Below, one piece after another: positions 20,071 to 31,400 of a stretch of DNA of 64,000 nucleotides (position 1 is the first letter of the stretch; each line of letters begins with the position of its first letter). Below the pieces are notes generated by a model. The model ran no database searches. It was not told the origin of the DNA and saw nothing but the letters and a program-made list of their open reading frames with translations. Location of the stretch: positions 930,001 to 994,000 of the forward strand of contig OY723302.1 in NCBI GenBank assembly GCA_963210315.1, read 5' to 3'. Made by a program: the position numbers and the translations under genes. Source of the DNA: Rhynchopus euleeides. Its lineage: Eukaryota; Euglenozoa; Diplonemea; Diplonemida; Diplonemidae.

Positions 20071-20712
20071 TGCGATTGGGGGGGGCGGGACCCCTTCCAG
20101 CTTTCTATCTGCTTGCATTGGCTATCCCGTTGTTTGAGGTTGAGGCGGGCAATGCCTACATCGGGGCATATCTGCCTGATTTCCACGCCTGACCTGTGCA
20201 GCGGCCTGCCTGCAAGTTTCCATTTGCTGGCATGCGATTTGTCAGGCACGCATGGCCAAGAAAGGGGGTGGGATTTGTTGCAGAGAAATCAGAGGAGGCG
20301 ATACCATCTGATGGACCAATTCCCGGTTTCCTGCCACTGCCAAACTCGGGTCAAATCGTGCGGCGAGGCTCTCGGCCCTGGTTGTGCACAGCGCCTTCTG
20401 GCAGTTCCTGTGTGCACCGCCGCTTCTTTGTTGCTTCCCACCCATTCCGTTATTTCTGCGATAAATCGGCAAACCTGCTGGTGGGGCTGCAGAAAAATCC
20501 ACATATGCAGAGGTGCAGGCACCCCTCTCTGCATGGGTGTGTCAGTGACCCGCGAGCCCACCCCCCCCCCATCCCACACCACGCCACACCACATCCCAAC
20601 ACCACCCTGTCAGGCAGCGCGGGGGCTTGGAGGTGATATCCGGGACCCATTGTGCGTTATTCCGCCAGTGGAAACCACACACACCTCACCTCTATCACCC
20701 GCACACCAGACA
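20071..20712. other. Intergenic region
   Basis: There is no gene. The upstream part of the next open frame (from 20113) is open but has non-coding composition. A C/A/T-rich tract ends in CACACCAG at 20709. Confidence 0.45.
20690..20709 (+). promoter_or_regulatory. Putative trans-splice acceptor three bases before the ATG
   Basis: The tract CCTCTATCACCCGCACACCAG ends at 20709, leaving only ACA before the ATG at 20713. The placement is hard to explain except as an acceptor or by chance, and it also supports this ATG over the longer upstream open frame. Confidence 0.4.
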
Positions 20713-21846
20713 ATGCCGACCCAGGGCAGCGATGCTGCGTTTGTCATGCTGGGGACGGTGCCGATGCTGATTGGGTGGTGCTGCTCGTTGGAGCTCTCCG
20801 CACCCACACAGCAGCTCCTGACGCGGGCGGAGTACGAACCTGACACACGGCTCAGCCCCTACATCTTCATCGCCCTGCAGAGCGTCGCCGCAGTCTTCGG
20901 GCTCTTCACGTCCTTCACCCTCTACACCCTGGCAACGGAGGCATCCGGTGCTGTGCCTGAGGTCGTACCATACTTCCTGGTGGGGGGCCTCTTCGTTGTT
21001 CCGCCTATTTTCGCAGCAAGCTTCCTCAACTTCCAGCTGTCGATCCGCGACAAGGATGCGATCTACGGAGGGACGCAGGAGACAAAGCTGCGCCACCCCC
21101 TCATCCTGGCAACCAGCGCCGCGCTGACAGCTGGAAGCGCCGTGATGTACGCCTGCGTCTTCTTCAGCATGGACTACGACGAGGTTGTGGATCGCGACGT
21201 GGATATCTGGTGGGTCCTGTTTGCCCTGCTGATCAGCCTCGTCACGATGTACGCCGCTGTGGTCCTCATGTCTCTGAAGCGCTTCAGGGTGGAGCTGGCC
21301 GCCCTGGTGACCGCCGCTGCCTCCTGTCTCATGTTCTTCATCGCCATGCACGGCACCGACTACACCGTCGAAGTGACCTTCCACACGACCCGCCTTTTCT
21401 GGCGCCACTACGCCATCATCAGCACCCTCCTCGCTGTCTTCGCCGTGGTTCTCGTCGGGGTGCTGGTGACCGCCTCCATCGTCAGCGGCAAGCCTCTGCA
21501 GAACAGCTACCCTATGGGGGCAGCCTTGGGCATCTCGCTGATGTTCGCACTCACGCTGACCTCAGACGACGAGGTGCAGGTCGCCCTGGTCGGGCTGTCG
21601 CTCGGCTGGGTTTCGTGCATGAGCACCGCCCTCTCTGGCATCGGGGAGCGTGTCCCGATGGGCATGGCAGCCGGCATGGGTTTTGCGCTGGGCCCCCGCC
21701 TTGCAGAGGACTACGCAGGGCTGGGCATCGGCGTCGCACTGGCGATAGTCCTGCAGGTCGCAGTCCACTACACAACGGTGTTCCTGCTGGAGTTGGAAGG
21801 TTATCTCAGCAATCGCACCGTCTCATCCGAAAAGAAGAACGTCTAG
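20713..21846 (+). CDS. Polytopic membrane protein with about ten segments (377 aa)
   Basis: The start at 20713 is chosen over the longer frame because it follows an acceptor-like CACCAG and because upstream composition is not protein-like. Hydrophobic segments lie at about residues 10-26, 50-75 (YIFIALQSVAAVFGLFTSF), 86-112, 135-158, 172-196 (WVLFALLISLVTMYAAVVLM), 200-220, 236-262 (AIISTLLAVFAVVLVGVLV), 272-288, 298-314, 322-338 and 345-368 (LGIGVALAIVLQVAVHYT). Loops are short, with a conserved-looking acidic stretch DYDEVVDRDVD before the fifth segment. Many segments and small loops suggest a transporter or sensor, but no signature motif is visible, so I give no family. Confidence 0.8.
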   Translation: MPTQGSDAAFVMLGTVPMLIGWCCSLELSAPTQQLLTRAEYEPDTRLSPYIFIALQSVAAVFGLFTSFTLYTLATEASGAVPEVVPYFLVGGLFVVPPIFAASFLNFQLSIRDKDAIYGGTQETKLRHPLILATSAALTAGSAVMYACVFFSMDYDEVVDRDVDIWWVLFALLISLVTMYAAVVLMSLKRFRVELAALVTAAASCLMFFIAMHGTDYTVEVTFHTTRLFWRHYAIISTLLAVFAVVLVGVLVTASIVSGKPLQNSYPMGAALGISLMFALTLTSDDEVQVALVGLSLGWVSCMSTALSGIGERVPMGMAAGMGFALGPRLAEDYAGLGIGVALAIVLQVAVHYTTVFLLELEGYLSNRTVSSEKKNV

Positions 21847-22409
21847 GGCGCTCAGCACATGGGGGTAGGGTTGGTCGGCCCAAGCGTGCCTTCTGGCACG
21901 GCTGTGCCCTGCAGGATTGAGGGTGGGAGGGGGGGAGGGAGGGGGTGTCTATTTGCAACCCCCACACAGGCTGCCCTCTGCTCCCCTCCACTTGGTGTGA
22001 GTGACTCAGATGTTGGGGGCACATCTGAGCCACCCCCTCCTACAAGTTAAGGCGCAAGCTAAGGAGCGACTCAATGAGTCGGTCTCATAGGATTCGTCTG
22101 ACTTGTTCTTTCCGTTTCTGGTGCCCGTGCTGGCGTTCCCGCCCGCATCCCGGGCAACATCTGGAGGAGGGTGTGCCCTGCAGTTGGTGTGTATACGGTT
22201 ATATGTCTGATCTCGCAGTTACCCTTGGTAGGACACAACACACCCCCACCCCCTCCCCACCCCCAAGCTTTTTCTTTGCGCAGTCCAGCCGAAGGCATGC
22301 AATGCACTACGCAGCAAGGCCTCCACCCAAGCAACCTCCGATACTACCCCCTCTGTCTCTCTCTGCTTTCCACTGCCGTACCCCAGGCCGGGACCTCCCC
22401 TCCTCCTTG
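21847..22409. other. Intergenic region
   Basis: There is no gene. TGCCGTACCCCAG at 22374-22386 is a plausible trans-splice acceptor for the phosphatase gene 24 bases further on. Confidence 0.4.
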
Positions 22410-23321
22410 ATGCAGGGGCCTGCCCGCACACTACTGGTTGCTGTTGGCTGCGTTGCGCTTGCTGCCTCTGGGTTTGCATCCGATCCCATGTCTCGCGTGA
22501 AGCGTGTCATCGTGCTGCGCCACGGTGAGCGGCTCGACCACATCATGCCTGCATGGGCGGCAAGCGCTGCGCGCGCCCACGACTCTCCCCTGTCGGATCT
22601 GGGCAGGCAGCAGGCGGAGCAGGCCGGAGCACACTTCCGCGAGCGTCTCCAGCCTTCAGAGAATGAGGACATTGTGTACGTCTCCTCCCCTCTGATCCGC
22701 ACGGTGCAGACCGCAAAGAACTTCATCCAGGGCGTGCTGGGTGAGGCCCCTACCACCCCACTCCTTGTCGAGCCCTGCATCGCAGAGACGGAGGGGGCGA
22801 TCCGCAAGCGGATGATGAGCACCCACCCCAGCTCCGTCCCGAAGAAGGAGGGAGTCCACTCCGGGCTGTGCACGCCTGTGCTGCTTGAGGCGGGGGATCT
22901 GATGTCGATCTACCCCTTTGTCAACTTCGACCACAAGCCCCTGCGCCGCCTCGCCTACAACCAGGAAGGGTATGAGCTGGACCCCGTGTCGCTCGAGCCG
23001 ACCACGACACCCAAGCGGATCGCAGGATGTATGCCGGGCCTGCTCAGCCACGACTGGGGCACGGAGAGCGGGCGTGACGTGACCCTTGTCCTGGTGACCC
23101 ACGGGGGTGTGGTGAAGAGCATCGTGCAGGAGCTGACCCATTCCGATGAGCCCCCCGCTGTCGTTGCCTACTGCGAGACGTTCGAGCTCCGCCCGGTGGC
23201 GGGCGGGGAGGCCTGCACCCCTGAGGGCGGGAGGGCATTCCCGAAGTGGGAGGTTGTGTACTCCTGGGTGAAGCAGGGCACCACCGGGCACGACGGGAGT
23301 GACACGAGCAAAGCGGATTGA
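22410..23321 (+). CDS. Secreted histidine phosphatase, UBASH3/phosphoglycerate-mutase-like (303 aa)
   Basis: From the ATG at 22410 there is a typical signal peptide (MQGPARTLLVAVGCVALAAS), so the enzyme probably acts in the secretory pathway, on the surface or in a lysosome-like compartment. The catalytic core follows. 'VIVLRHGERLDH' holds the RHG motif whose histidine becomes phosphorylated. 'SPLSDLGRQQAEQAG' is the usual second motif. 'VYVSSPLIRTVQTA' carries the second arginine, 'EPCIAETEG' the glutamate acid/base, and 'VLVTHGGVVKSI' the second histidine. All key residues of histidine phosphatase branch 1 are present. The 'RHGERLD...W' context resembles UBASH3/TULA-type phosphatases more than glycolytic mutases. 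The substrate is unknown. The length is normal for the family. Confidence 0.88.
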   Translation: MQGPARTLLVAVGCVALAASGFASDPMSRVKRVIVLRHGERLDHIMPAWAASAARAHDSPLSDLGRQQAEQAGAHFRERLQPSENEDIVYVSSPLIRTVQTAKNFIQGVLGEAPTTPLLVEPCIAETEGAIRKRMMSTHPSSVPKKEGVHSGLCTPVLLEAGDLMSIYPFVNFDHKPLRRLAYNQEGYELDPVSLEPTTTPKRIAGCMPGLLSHDWGTESGRDVTLVLVTHGGVVKSIVQELTHSDEPPAVVAYCETFELRPVAGGEACTPEGGRAFPKWEVVYSWVKQGTTGHDGSDTSKAD

Positions 23322-24324
23322 GTGGTGGGGGTGGGGGGGGGTGGGTGGGTGGGGGAATGGGACAAAGCCTTGTATTATTTCATTTGCCCAGCCCCCCCCC
23401 CCCCCCCTCGAGAGTGGTGTTTGCCTGCTTATCTAACATTGCGAGAAGGTGCTGGGAGATTGACTTTTCCGTTCACTCTCGACGATCAAACCCTCCCCCC
23501 TCGGGAAGTGGTGTTTGCCTGCTTATGTTACAACCTAGTGTGGGTGGGGGGTGGGGGGAGGCAGAGACACACACACGTCTCTTTTATCTTTGAGTTCGAA
23601 AAAAATCTGGCTGGTAGCAAAACAAAAATATGGGCGGTGCTCCGCGAAAGGAAAAATGTGTCACCGCCACCTCCCACTGGCTCCCACGGCCATGGGTTTG
23701 CACGTGTTTATCGGTGCGACTCGAGAGGGGCACCAGAGACTCCAGAGACGACGGCCTGCACCTCCACCACAGGGCATGCCGTCCAGCCTATAGAGGCCCA
23801 CCTTCTCTGCCGGGTCGGAGAGAGGCGGAACTCTCAGCCTATCCTCACACATCTAGTGATTGATTTTGCTTCCGAAGCGCCAGAGCATCCCAGCCCCAAC
23901 CCAGCTCTGCTGTGCGTCCCCCGGCAGGATTTGCCAACCCCCGAATGTGGGCGATGACGAAGAAGACCCATATTTACAGGGGGGGGGGGGCGGGTGGTGG
24001 CAGAGCCAACACCGATCAGGTCACTTCATACACTGTAACACCCGACATTCCTTCCCTCGACTTCCCCCCTTTTTTTTGCGCAACCCAGTGCCAGTTACTA
24101 GCCAGCTGGCCCGGGGGCGACGCGTCGGTGGCAGGAGTGTCACCCTGAGTGGGGGGGGTGGCGTTTAGCAGATTAACCCGAATAGACTGTTTTCGGCATG
24201 TGCAGAGGACGCCTGCCTGCCTCTCCTCCCAGCCCCGGCCCCTGTTTTTACAATTGTTTTGTTGTGTGCTGCGCCATGCCTCCTTCAGCCAGCATATGCC
24301 CTGCTAGGCCTTGCCGCAGGCCGT
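23322..24324. other. Intergenic region with tandem 95-bp repeat
   Basis: There is no gene in this 1 kb. It holds copy 2 of the 61-nt conserved sequence, bracketed by direct repeats of AGTGGTGTTTGCCTGCTTAT. The rest is C- and G-rich. CTTGCCGCAG at 24310-24319 is a likely trans-splice acceptor for the next gene. Confidence 0.45.
23413..23526 (+). repeat. Direct repeats flanking the 61-nt conserved sequence, copy 2
   Basis: The 20-mer AGTGGTGTTTGCCTGCTTAT occurs at 23413-23432 and 23507-23526. The 61-nt conserved sequence (23433-23493) lies between them, directly after the first. Either a 94-bp unit was duplicated, or the 61-nt sequence was inserted with a long target duplication. The other copy at 17819-17879 lacks these flanks. 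Confidence 0.65.
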
Positions 24325-25050
24325 ATGCGCACACCCCGTGCACCGCTGATCCATTATGAGAAGGATGTCGTAGAGAGCGCTGATCCGGAGTCCGCAGACA
24401 CGAAGGCTACACTGAAGGTCGACTCCTGCCCCTGGAGGCAGCGGAAGTCAACCCAGTCGCACAACGCTGTGCCCGCCGCTGCAGCAGTGTGTGAGCAGGC
24501 GGAATGCCCCGATGCTGCGCACACCCTGCTGGAGTGTGGGTTCTGCGGGCGCTTCATGCTGGACATCGACGGAGATGGCCTGCCCCTTGCATATGACGGC
24601 GGGCCATGTGGACCTGTGGACATCCGCTGTGCTGGGTGCGGTGTCCTGCACGCCAAGTGGGGGCCTGCAAGCCTGCTGGACCCCCTCGGGATGCACCGCG
24701 AGGTGGCGCGGGTGCGCCGCCAGCAGCAGAAGCCAAAGAACCAAGCGGAGCGTGGCGCGAACCGCAGCCTGAAGCGGACGGCGTTCAACCTCAAGCGGGC
24801 GTTTAACGGGCCCCTGCAGCAGCTGCTGCGGGCGCACGGGCCTGCGTCTCCCAATGGCACGCTGGACGGCGCGGAGCAGTCCTTCAGGAAGTGGACCCAC
24901 GAGCCGCACCGCTACCTTGCCTGGTGTAGGAAGGTCGGGGCAGCAGGCCCCTGCACGCACAGCACCTGTGTCGTGCACCACAAGTATAGCTTAGACCGGC
25001 TCGTGGAAAAGAACGCCGTGTCTTCCGGCAGCGGCGGAGGACAGCCGTGA
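24325..25050 (+). CDS. Zinc-ribbon-like protein (241 aa)
   Basis: The open frame extends upstream only through a TTG, so I take the first ATG, at 24325, six bases after an acceptor-like GCCGCAG. Residues 70-115 contain two cysteine pairs, 'CGFCGRFMLDIDG' and 'RCAGCGVLHAKWG', about 25 residues apart: a CxxC...CxxC zinc-ribbon pattern. A basic, probably helical stretch follows (RRQQQKPKNQAERGANRSLK, then ALKRAF-like sequence). The C-terminus has further cysteines and histidines ('CTHSTCVVHH'). A zinc ribbon followed by a basic helix fits a nucleic-acid-binding or ribosome-associated protein, but I do not recognise the family. Its 3' region contains a small retroposon (25134-25196), so its transcripts may include it. 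Confidence 0.65.
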   Translation: MRTPRAPLIHYEKDVVESADPESADTKATLKVDSCPWRQRKSTQSHNAVPAAAAVCEQAECPDAAHTLLECGFCGRFMLDIDGDGLPLAYDGGPCGPVDIRCAGCGVLHAKWGPASLLDPLGMHREVARVRRQQQKPKNQAERGANRSLKRTAFNLKRAFNGPLQQLLRAHGPASPNGTLDGAEQSFRKWTHEPHRYLAWCRKVGAAGPCTHSTCVVHHKYSLDRLVEKNAVSSGSGGGQP

Positions 25051-25480
25051 AAAACAAGAAACAAAACGAAGCGAAAGGCTGTCGCGCTTTCCAGTGCCGT
25101 CGCCGTCTGTTGTTGTGGGGGAAAAACTACTGGTCGCACTCAAGTGCCTCACACCGGTTCTCTCCCCACCCGGTGATCCACCTGACGGATACTACCAAAA
25201 CTACTGGATTTCAGACGCAACCTGTATGACGAGTGAAAGGAGATCATTCTTGTGCTTCCTTCTGCTTCCACTACCCCTCCCCCAGCCACCACCACCATCC
25301 CTCGCAGGCCGCCAATACACTACCCACCGTGGCCTTACATGAGCCCGTAGGCGAGGCCTAAGGGCGAGGGGTTCCTGCGGCTGCAGGTCCTGCTCTCGCG
25401 GCCCTGCTCGCGCCCCACTGTCCTACCCGCCCCCTCCCCTGCTTCTGACCCCCCACCCCCCTCTCCCCCCCCTGGGCACG
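25051..25480. other. 3' region of the zinc-ribbon gene and leader of the BEACH gene
   Basis: A retroposon copy lies at 25134-25196. The rest is C-rich. GCGGCTGCAG near 25386 could be the trans-splice acceptor of the BEACH gene, 95 bases before its ATG. Confidence 0.4.
25134..25196 (+). repeat. SINE-like retroposon, copy 1
   Basis: The body contains AAGTGCCTCACACCGG, then TCTCTCCCCACCCGGTG, then CCACCTGACGGATAC. These are shared with copies at about 40.3 kb and 55.2 kb. It is flanked by perfect 11-bp direct repeats, AAAACTACTGG, at 25123-25133 and 25197-25207, as expected for a target-site duplication. There is no poly(A) beyond the A-run of the repeat itself, and it has two base differences from the other copies in the core, so it is probably the oldest of the three. 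Confidence 0.75.
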
Positions 25481-28400
25481 ATGGTGCTGGGGTTCTTCCG
25501 GCGGGGAAAGCCGGAGGTGCAGAACCCGCAGGTGTCGGAGCCGAGCGCGCTGGAGATCGAGACGCGACTCGACGAGATCTGGCTCAAGGAGACCGACAAG
25601 GGGAAGCTGCTGGACGAGCTGTGGAAGCTGACGCCGCTCACCGCCACCACCGCGGCAGCCGCCACCACCGCCACCTCCTCCTCTTCATCTTCTGCCTTCG
25701 CCGCTTCCGAGGCACCGCTGCACGACCCGATCTCGCCGAGATGCCGCGGCACCGCTGCGTTGGGGGAAGACCCTGCCGGCGCACGCTTCCGCGAGCGCTT
25801 CATCGAAGTGATGGGGTCTTGGAAGCCCACCCCCTCCGACCCATGCCTGCCCCTCTGCATCCTGTCGCACCTCTGCGGCTCGCTGGCCAGGCTGGTTGAC
25901 GCGCTGACACGCGTCGACTCCACCATGTCATGCGCGACCTCACCCCCGCCACCCTACGCCGCCGTTGCAACCTGCCTCACCTGCCTCTCCATCGTCACAC
26001 GCGGCGCCCTCAACGTCCGCTACCTCGTCCTGACGGGGGGGCTCCTCACCACTCTGGCACGCCTGCTGGAGGCGATTGTCTCGGGGCTGTGGCCCCTTGC
26101 TCTGCCCATCGCTTACCTCCAAGAGCAGCTGCACGCAGAGAGGACGCAGCACGGCGGTGTTGAGGCAACAGGGGAGATGCCCCCCGGGACACAGCAGCAG
26201 CATCAGCGCCTGAAGAAGCGCACCTCTGAGGTGTTGGAGGAGAAGTATGCTCAGGTCGCCCTCCGCGTGGACCTTCTGAGCCAGTGTGCGTCGCTCATCG
26301 CGCGCGCGTTGAACCGGGAGAGCAGCGAGCTGGAGTCGCGGTGCATGCCGACCTCAGAGCTGCGCACCCCTCTCACCCCCAAGGAGGTTGCGGATGTGGC
26401 ACTCTCCGGAGGGTCGCCCCTTGCGAAGGTGATGTCGTGGTCGCTCATCATGATCCACACGCATGTCCTGCATTCCCTGAAGCCCGACAGCCACTCCGCA
26501 CTCCATTTGGAACAGCTGCAACCCCTCGAAGGCCACGCAGACGACGACAAAGACACGGATGACAAAGACGACGACGACAAGGCGTCGTGCGACAAGCCTG
26601 AATTCGGATCCTCCCTCACGGAGGCTTCGTGCAACACCAAGCTGTTTCAGCTCATCCTGGACATGCTGGGTTCTCTCTCCCTTGTGGTCCGCCCCGACGC
26701 CTACACGCCTGACCAGTCAGAGAATGCCGCAAGGCTTGCGCTCCTCCTCGAATGCGAGGTGCCAGACGCGCTGGTCACAGTGCTGCGGTGGCCGCCTGAG
26801 GCAGCCTTCTGCCACCGCGACACCGGCAAGCGAGTCACTGAGGAGCAGAAGGAGACCGACTTCCGCCTTGTCGACCGGGAGGACTACGAGCTCTCCCCCC
26901 TGTCGCCGAGGAGAAGGGATCTATACTCTGCGGTGCAGCTGTCATCCCTCGGTGTGGTTGCGAAGCTCCTGGAGGACTTCCCAGGGTCGCTGCGGAAGCT
27001 TGTTGAGCTCAACTTCACCAACGCATGCGGGGAGGTGCTGCTGTGGCACGTCCTCCACTACACAGGGGTGGAGTCGTTCCCCGCGATAGACGCCGCGATT
27101 AAATCCGACAGATACCTCCGGGTGAACTACTACAGGCTGCACCGCATCCGACACGAGGAGGCATACTTCCACATCGACAATGCGAGTGACATCAACGACA
27201 CCCCGCTGCTCCCGGGGGTGGACCTCCTCGACGTTCTGAGGGGGAACCAACCTCCACAGCTGGATGACCTGTTCGACCTCATGTCGGATCTCTCCGCCAC
27301 GAGCAACGGCATGCGGAAGCACATTCACGCCCAGGTTGCAAAGCGCATCGCAAACCAGCTGCACTCCGGAGACACCTCTGGGGAGGACTCGGCTGGGTCC
27401 CTCGCTGAGGAGCGTGCCTTGTGGGCGATTGTCGACAAGCTGGAGTTTCTTGTGCTCGATGTGTTCTCCTTCCTCTTCCATGCGCACAACTCGCCCTCCG
27501 CAAAGCTGCGGAGTTTTGGCTTTCCTGCCGGGAGCGATTTAGATGCCATGGACACCCCGGTGATCCCACCGCAGAAGCCTTCGCTGAACCTATTCATCGC
27601 GCTGCACCACCAGCGGGACTACTTCCACCTGCAGTTCTACTTCCTCAGCGTGGTGCTGTCCTCCATCCGCCAGCAGTTTGAAAAGGACGTCCTCATCTCT
27701 CCGGGCCACCCCTCCCACCGCCGCCGCGCCGGCTTCGAGACCTCCGGTAGCTCCACCGCCCTCCCAGATGCAGCAGGGGCTCATGGCCTCCCCTCCGCCC
27801 ACAGCCAGGCAGGGAGAGAGAGGTCCGCGTTTGACATCCTCGTATCATTCGGCCTCCACAAGGTTCTCATCGAGTCGGATCTGTTCTATATGTCGGCATT
27901 TGATGTCACGGCAAACAAAACCCTCCAACAGCCCCTGAGGTATCGCTGGGAGTCATCTGCCTCTGTGCAGGAGCCTCATGGGGAGACGGTCCGGACATGT
28001 CTTAAGCAGCTGACGCGCTACATCATCCACTCCGTCGCGACACATATCGGGAGGGACATCCGGCTTGACCTCGGGTCGCTCCTCCTCCTCCTCAAGAATA
28101 TGAAGTACAGCAGTGTCATTGCGAGGGACATCTCCGAAGCCCTTCTGGTGATCTGCAGGAAGCGCGACACATCGAAGGGGATCCACCTCCACTGCGCCTC
28201 CATTCTGGACAACATGGGGGTGCCCGGGCCAGGCACAGGGGCTTCTGCGGCCTGCTTCCCACAGCACTTTATCACGGTGCTCGCGCAGGCGTTTGAGGCA
28301 CAGCACGAGCTGGTCTGCATGCTGCAGGGGCTTGTCTTCACACCGCTCCACTCCTGCACTGCGTTCGGATCCCCCGTCGCCTCGGAGTGGGACCAAACCC

Positions 28401-31400
28401 CTTCCGAGGTGGGGAGTGATTTCCCAGGGCATGTCGAGGTTTCCCGCCTGCAGGGGCGGATGCGTGGCATGTCCTTCAGCAACAGCGAAAAGCCACCCGG
28501 GCTTCACCCGCGGAAGCACCGGGCATCACTCCCTGCGTGGATGTCACTCCGTGGGAGAGAGACATCCCAGATCCTCTTCTCCAAGGAAGCCAGGAGAAGG
28601 AAGAGTGCACCCTCCTTCACCCGAGCCTCCACCGGAGAGAGCTTTTTACACCGCGGAGATAGCAGCGGCCCCGCCGCCCTGGAGTCCGCCCTGAGCGAGC
28701 TCCCCGTCAGACGCATCAGCAGCATCGGGTCCAGCCTGCACAGCACACCCGAGGGGGGTCTCGGCGATGCCTCCGCGGTGACGCTCCCCCCTCTCCCAAT
28801 GGACGCCCTGGGGTCCTCCGCTATAGTGCACACGGTGGTGACCCCGCGGGGGGCCGGCGGTGCATCGGAGGGAGCGAAACAACCGCAGCAACAGCAGTCC
28901 GCCTGCAGCCTGCAGTCGGGTGTGGGTCCCGAGAGTGGAGGGGGTGCTGAGTCGGCCCAAGCCTCCCCGGTGCTGACCGGCGGGGGCAGCAGCGGTGCTG
29001 CGGCGGGTGCCTCGGGGGCGGTGCCTGTGGGGCAGAGCCGGAGGGAGGCGTGTGGGGCTCGGCACCCCCCTCCATCCGCCCTGTGGGGTCAGCAGGAGGA
29101 GGCGGAAACTGCGCTGAGCGGGTTATCCCAGGAATACCCTGTCGGGCTGACAAAGGACGACCTCCCGGCGCACCTCTACACGCGGAATGTGATTCTGAAT
29201 GTGTTTGAAGCGGTTTACGAGCTCCCGGTGATGCAGCAGCTCGCCCTGCAGCCCCCTGCGGTGGACGTCCTGATCTCCTGCCTCTGCAACGAACCTCTGC
29301 GGGCCTTCGGGGTGCGCCAGCTGACCTTCCTCCTGAAGCAGGCTGGTGAAGGGCAGGACTATACCACGCTGCACAGGACCCTCAGCCCTGCAATGCACCA
29401 CCTCTTCCACTGCCTGCAGGGGGGGGACCGCGCAATCATTACCACCACGCTGACCCTCATCAGGGATGTGTTGCTGCACCTTCACGAGGAGGAGATGAAG
29501 CAGCTGCAGAGCAGCACGTCCTCCGGAGCCTCCCCGCTGCGTGGCCCCGACACCGGGAAGCGGAAGCGTGCCCTGCAGCACATCTCGGATGATTCATACC
29601 TCAAGATCCTGGCGACGCTGGCCGACCCGGGCCCCGTCCCCCCCTGCGCCAAAAAGGTCCGCGGGGCACTGCTGAGGACTATCGGGTCCCCAACATCGCC
29701 CCCTCCGCCGGCAGGGCTGAGGACCCCCAGCTCTACCACGCTGATGGAAAGCAACTTCAGCCTGAGCATGCTGGTCATCGAAACCCTCGGCGTGATGCTG
29801 CGGGGGAATGTCAGGTCGAAGGCAAGGTTTTCCGCAAAGGTCGGTTGGGAGCGTGTGGTGGATGACGTCCTCCAATGCGTCTCCGGTCAGCCCCGGAAGG
29901 CCATCTTCGACAAGCTGTTTGAGGTTCTCCTCGACGGGACGCAGGCGGATGGGGCTGGGCATATCGAGAATGAGGATGTCCTGACCGTCATTCTGCAGCT
30001 CTGCTTCCACCCATGCTTCTCGTCTGACACAGCGCTGATCCTCTCTTTGGCAAAGCGGGTCAAATCGGTGCTGGTCTTCTCCACCCACAACCTGGAGAAG
30101 GCGTCACGCGTGGGAGCGCTTGAGACACTCATCAGCATGCTGGTCCATTGGGACGATGAGAACATCCGGCAGCCCCTCACAGAGGCGTACTACCGCATCG
30201 GGAGGCACAACGTTGCGGTGCGGCATCTGAAACCCCTCTTCGGGGCACTCCGCGAGCAGAGCGACACGCAGAGGATGTTCCTCCTGCCGTGGGTTATTCG
30301 GATTCTCAGAAATCTCGCGTTCAACGCGAAGGACGACAGAGGGTTGCGGGGTGGGCGTGCCGGCGACTTCTCCCAGACGAGCTCGATGCAGGGCCTCAGC
30401 GAGAGCGACACATCTCTAATGTCGAAGCGCGGTGTCTCGCTGTATGGCTCTTCGCTGTTCGGGCTGGGCATGATGAGCGCTGGAGGTGTCTCCATGAGTA
30501 TGACTGGATCTTCTTCTTTGGGGTCTTCCGTCGTAGGGGGAGATGCGGCGGGTGGGTCGGCTGCAGGAGGGGCGTGCCGCAACAGCGCCCCGACAGCGTT
30601 CTTTGACTTCTCGGGGGTGCGGTCTGGGATAAGCGTTCCGGATGCCGCATACCCCTCGTCAAATGGGTACAGCGTTGCCCTGTGGTTCCGCGTGGAGAGC
30701 TTCACACCTCCTGCACTGTCCGACCCTTCGGATTCCGAGCTTCTCGGGCTGTATATGCCACACCTCTATTCGATGTGCACAAAGAATGTCTCGGAGGTGG
30801 ACTTCAGCTCCTTCTCCGCCTTCTTCCGCTGCAACAGGCTCTGCCTTTCCGTAAAGGTCGGGCAGGAGACAAAGGAGATCTGCGTCGAATCCATGACATT
30901 CGACGCCCACCGGTGGTACCACCTCGTCGTGACGCATGCCTGCGGCACACGCCTCATCGGCAAATCCGAGACAGCCCGTGTTTTTGTCGACGGGGCGGAG
31001 GTGTGGAAGGGAGCCCTCCGTTTCCCCAAGACGGGGGCGCGTTACCATGGGTACATCGCAGCTGACATGCGGGGCGGGCAGGGCAAGACCTTCTTCTCCA
31101 ACCTCTCTGGGCAGATCAGCGCGGTGTACTTCATCGACTCACCCATCAACTTCAACACGGCAAGCGCGATGTACGACGTGGGGCCGCGGTACCTCGGGGG
31201 GTTCTCCCGTGACGACAGCCAGAAGCTGAAGGCTGCCCTGCGGGATAAATACACGCATATCTACCACGACTTTTTCCTGAGCCCGAAAATCTATATGCTA
31301 TTCAACCCTCTGGTAGCGCATGAGAACATGCTCCTCAACGTGATGAGCCTCAGCCATATGAACGACCTCGGCACCACCGGCAGCGGGGCTCATGAAGACG

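Noticed and set aside
20113-20712. Upstream extension of the membrane protein by 200 residues
   Set aside because: The extension is Cys/Pro/Thr-rich without hydrophobic segments, and an acceptor-like CAG lies just before the downstream ATG.
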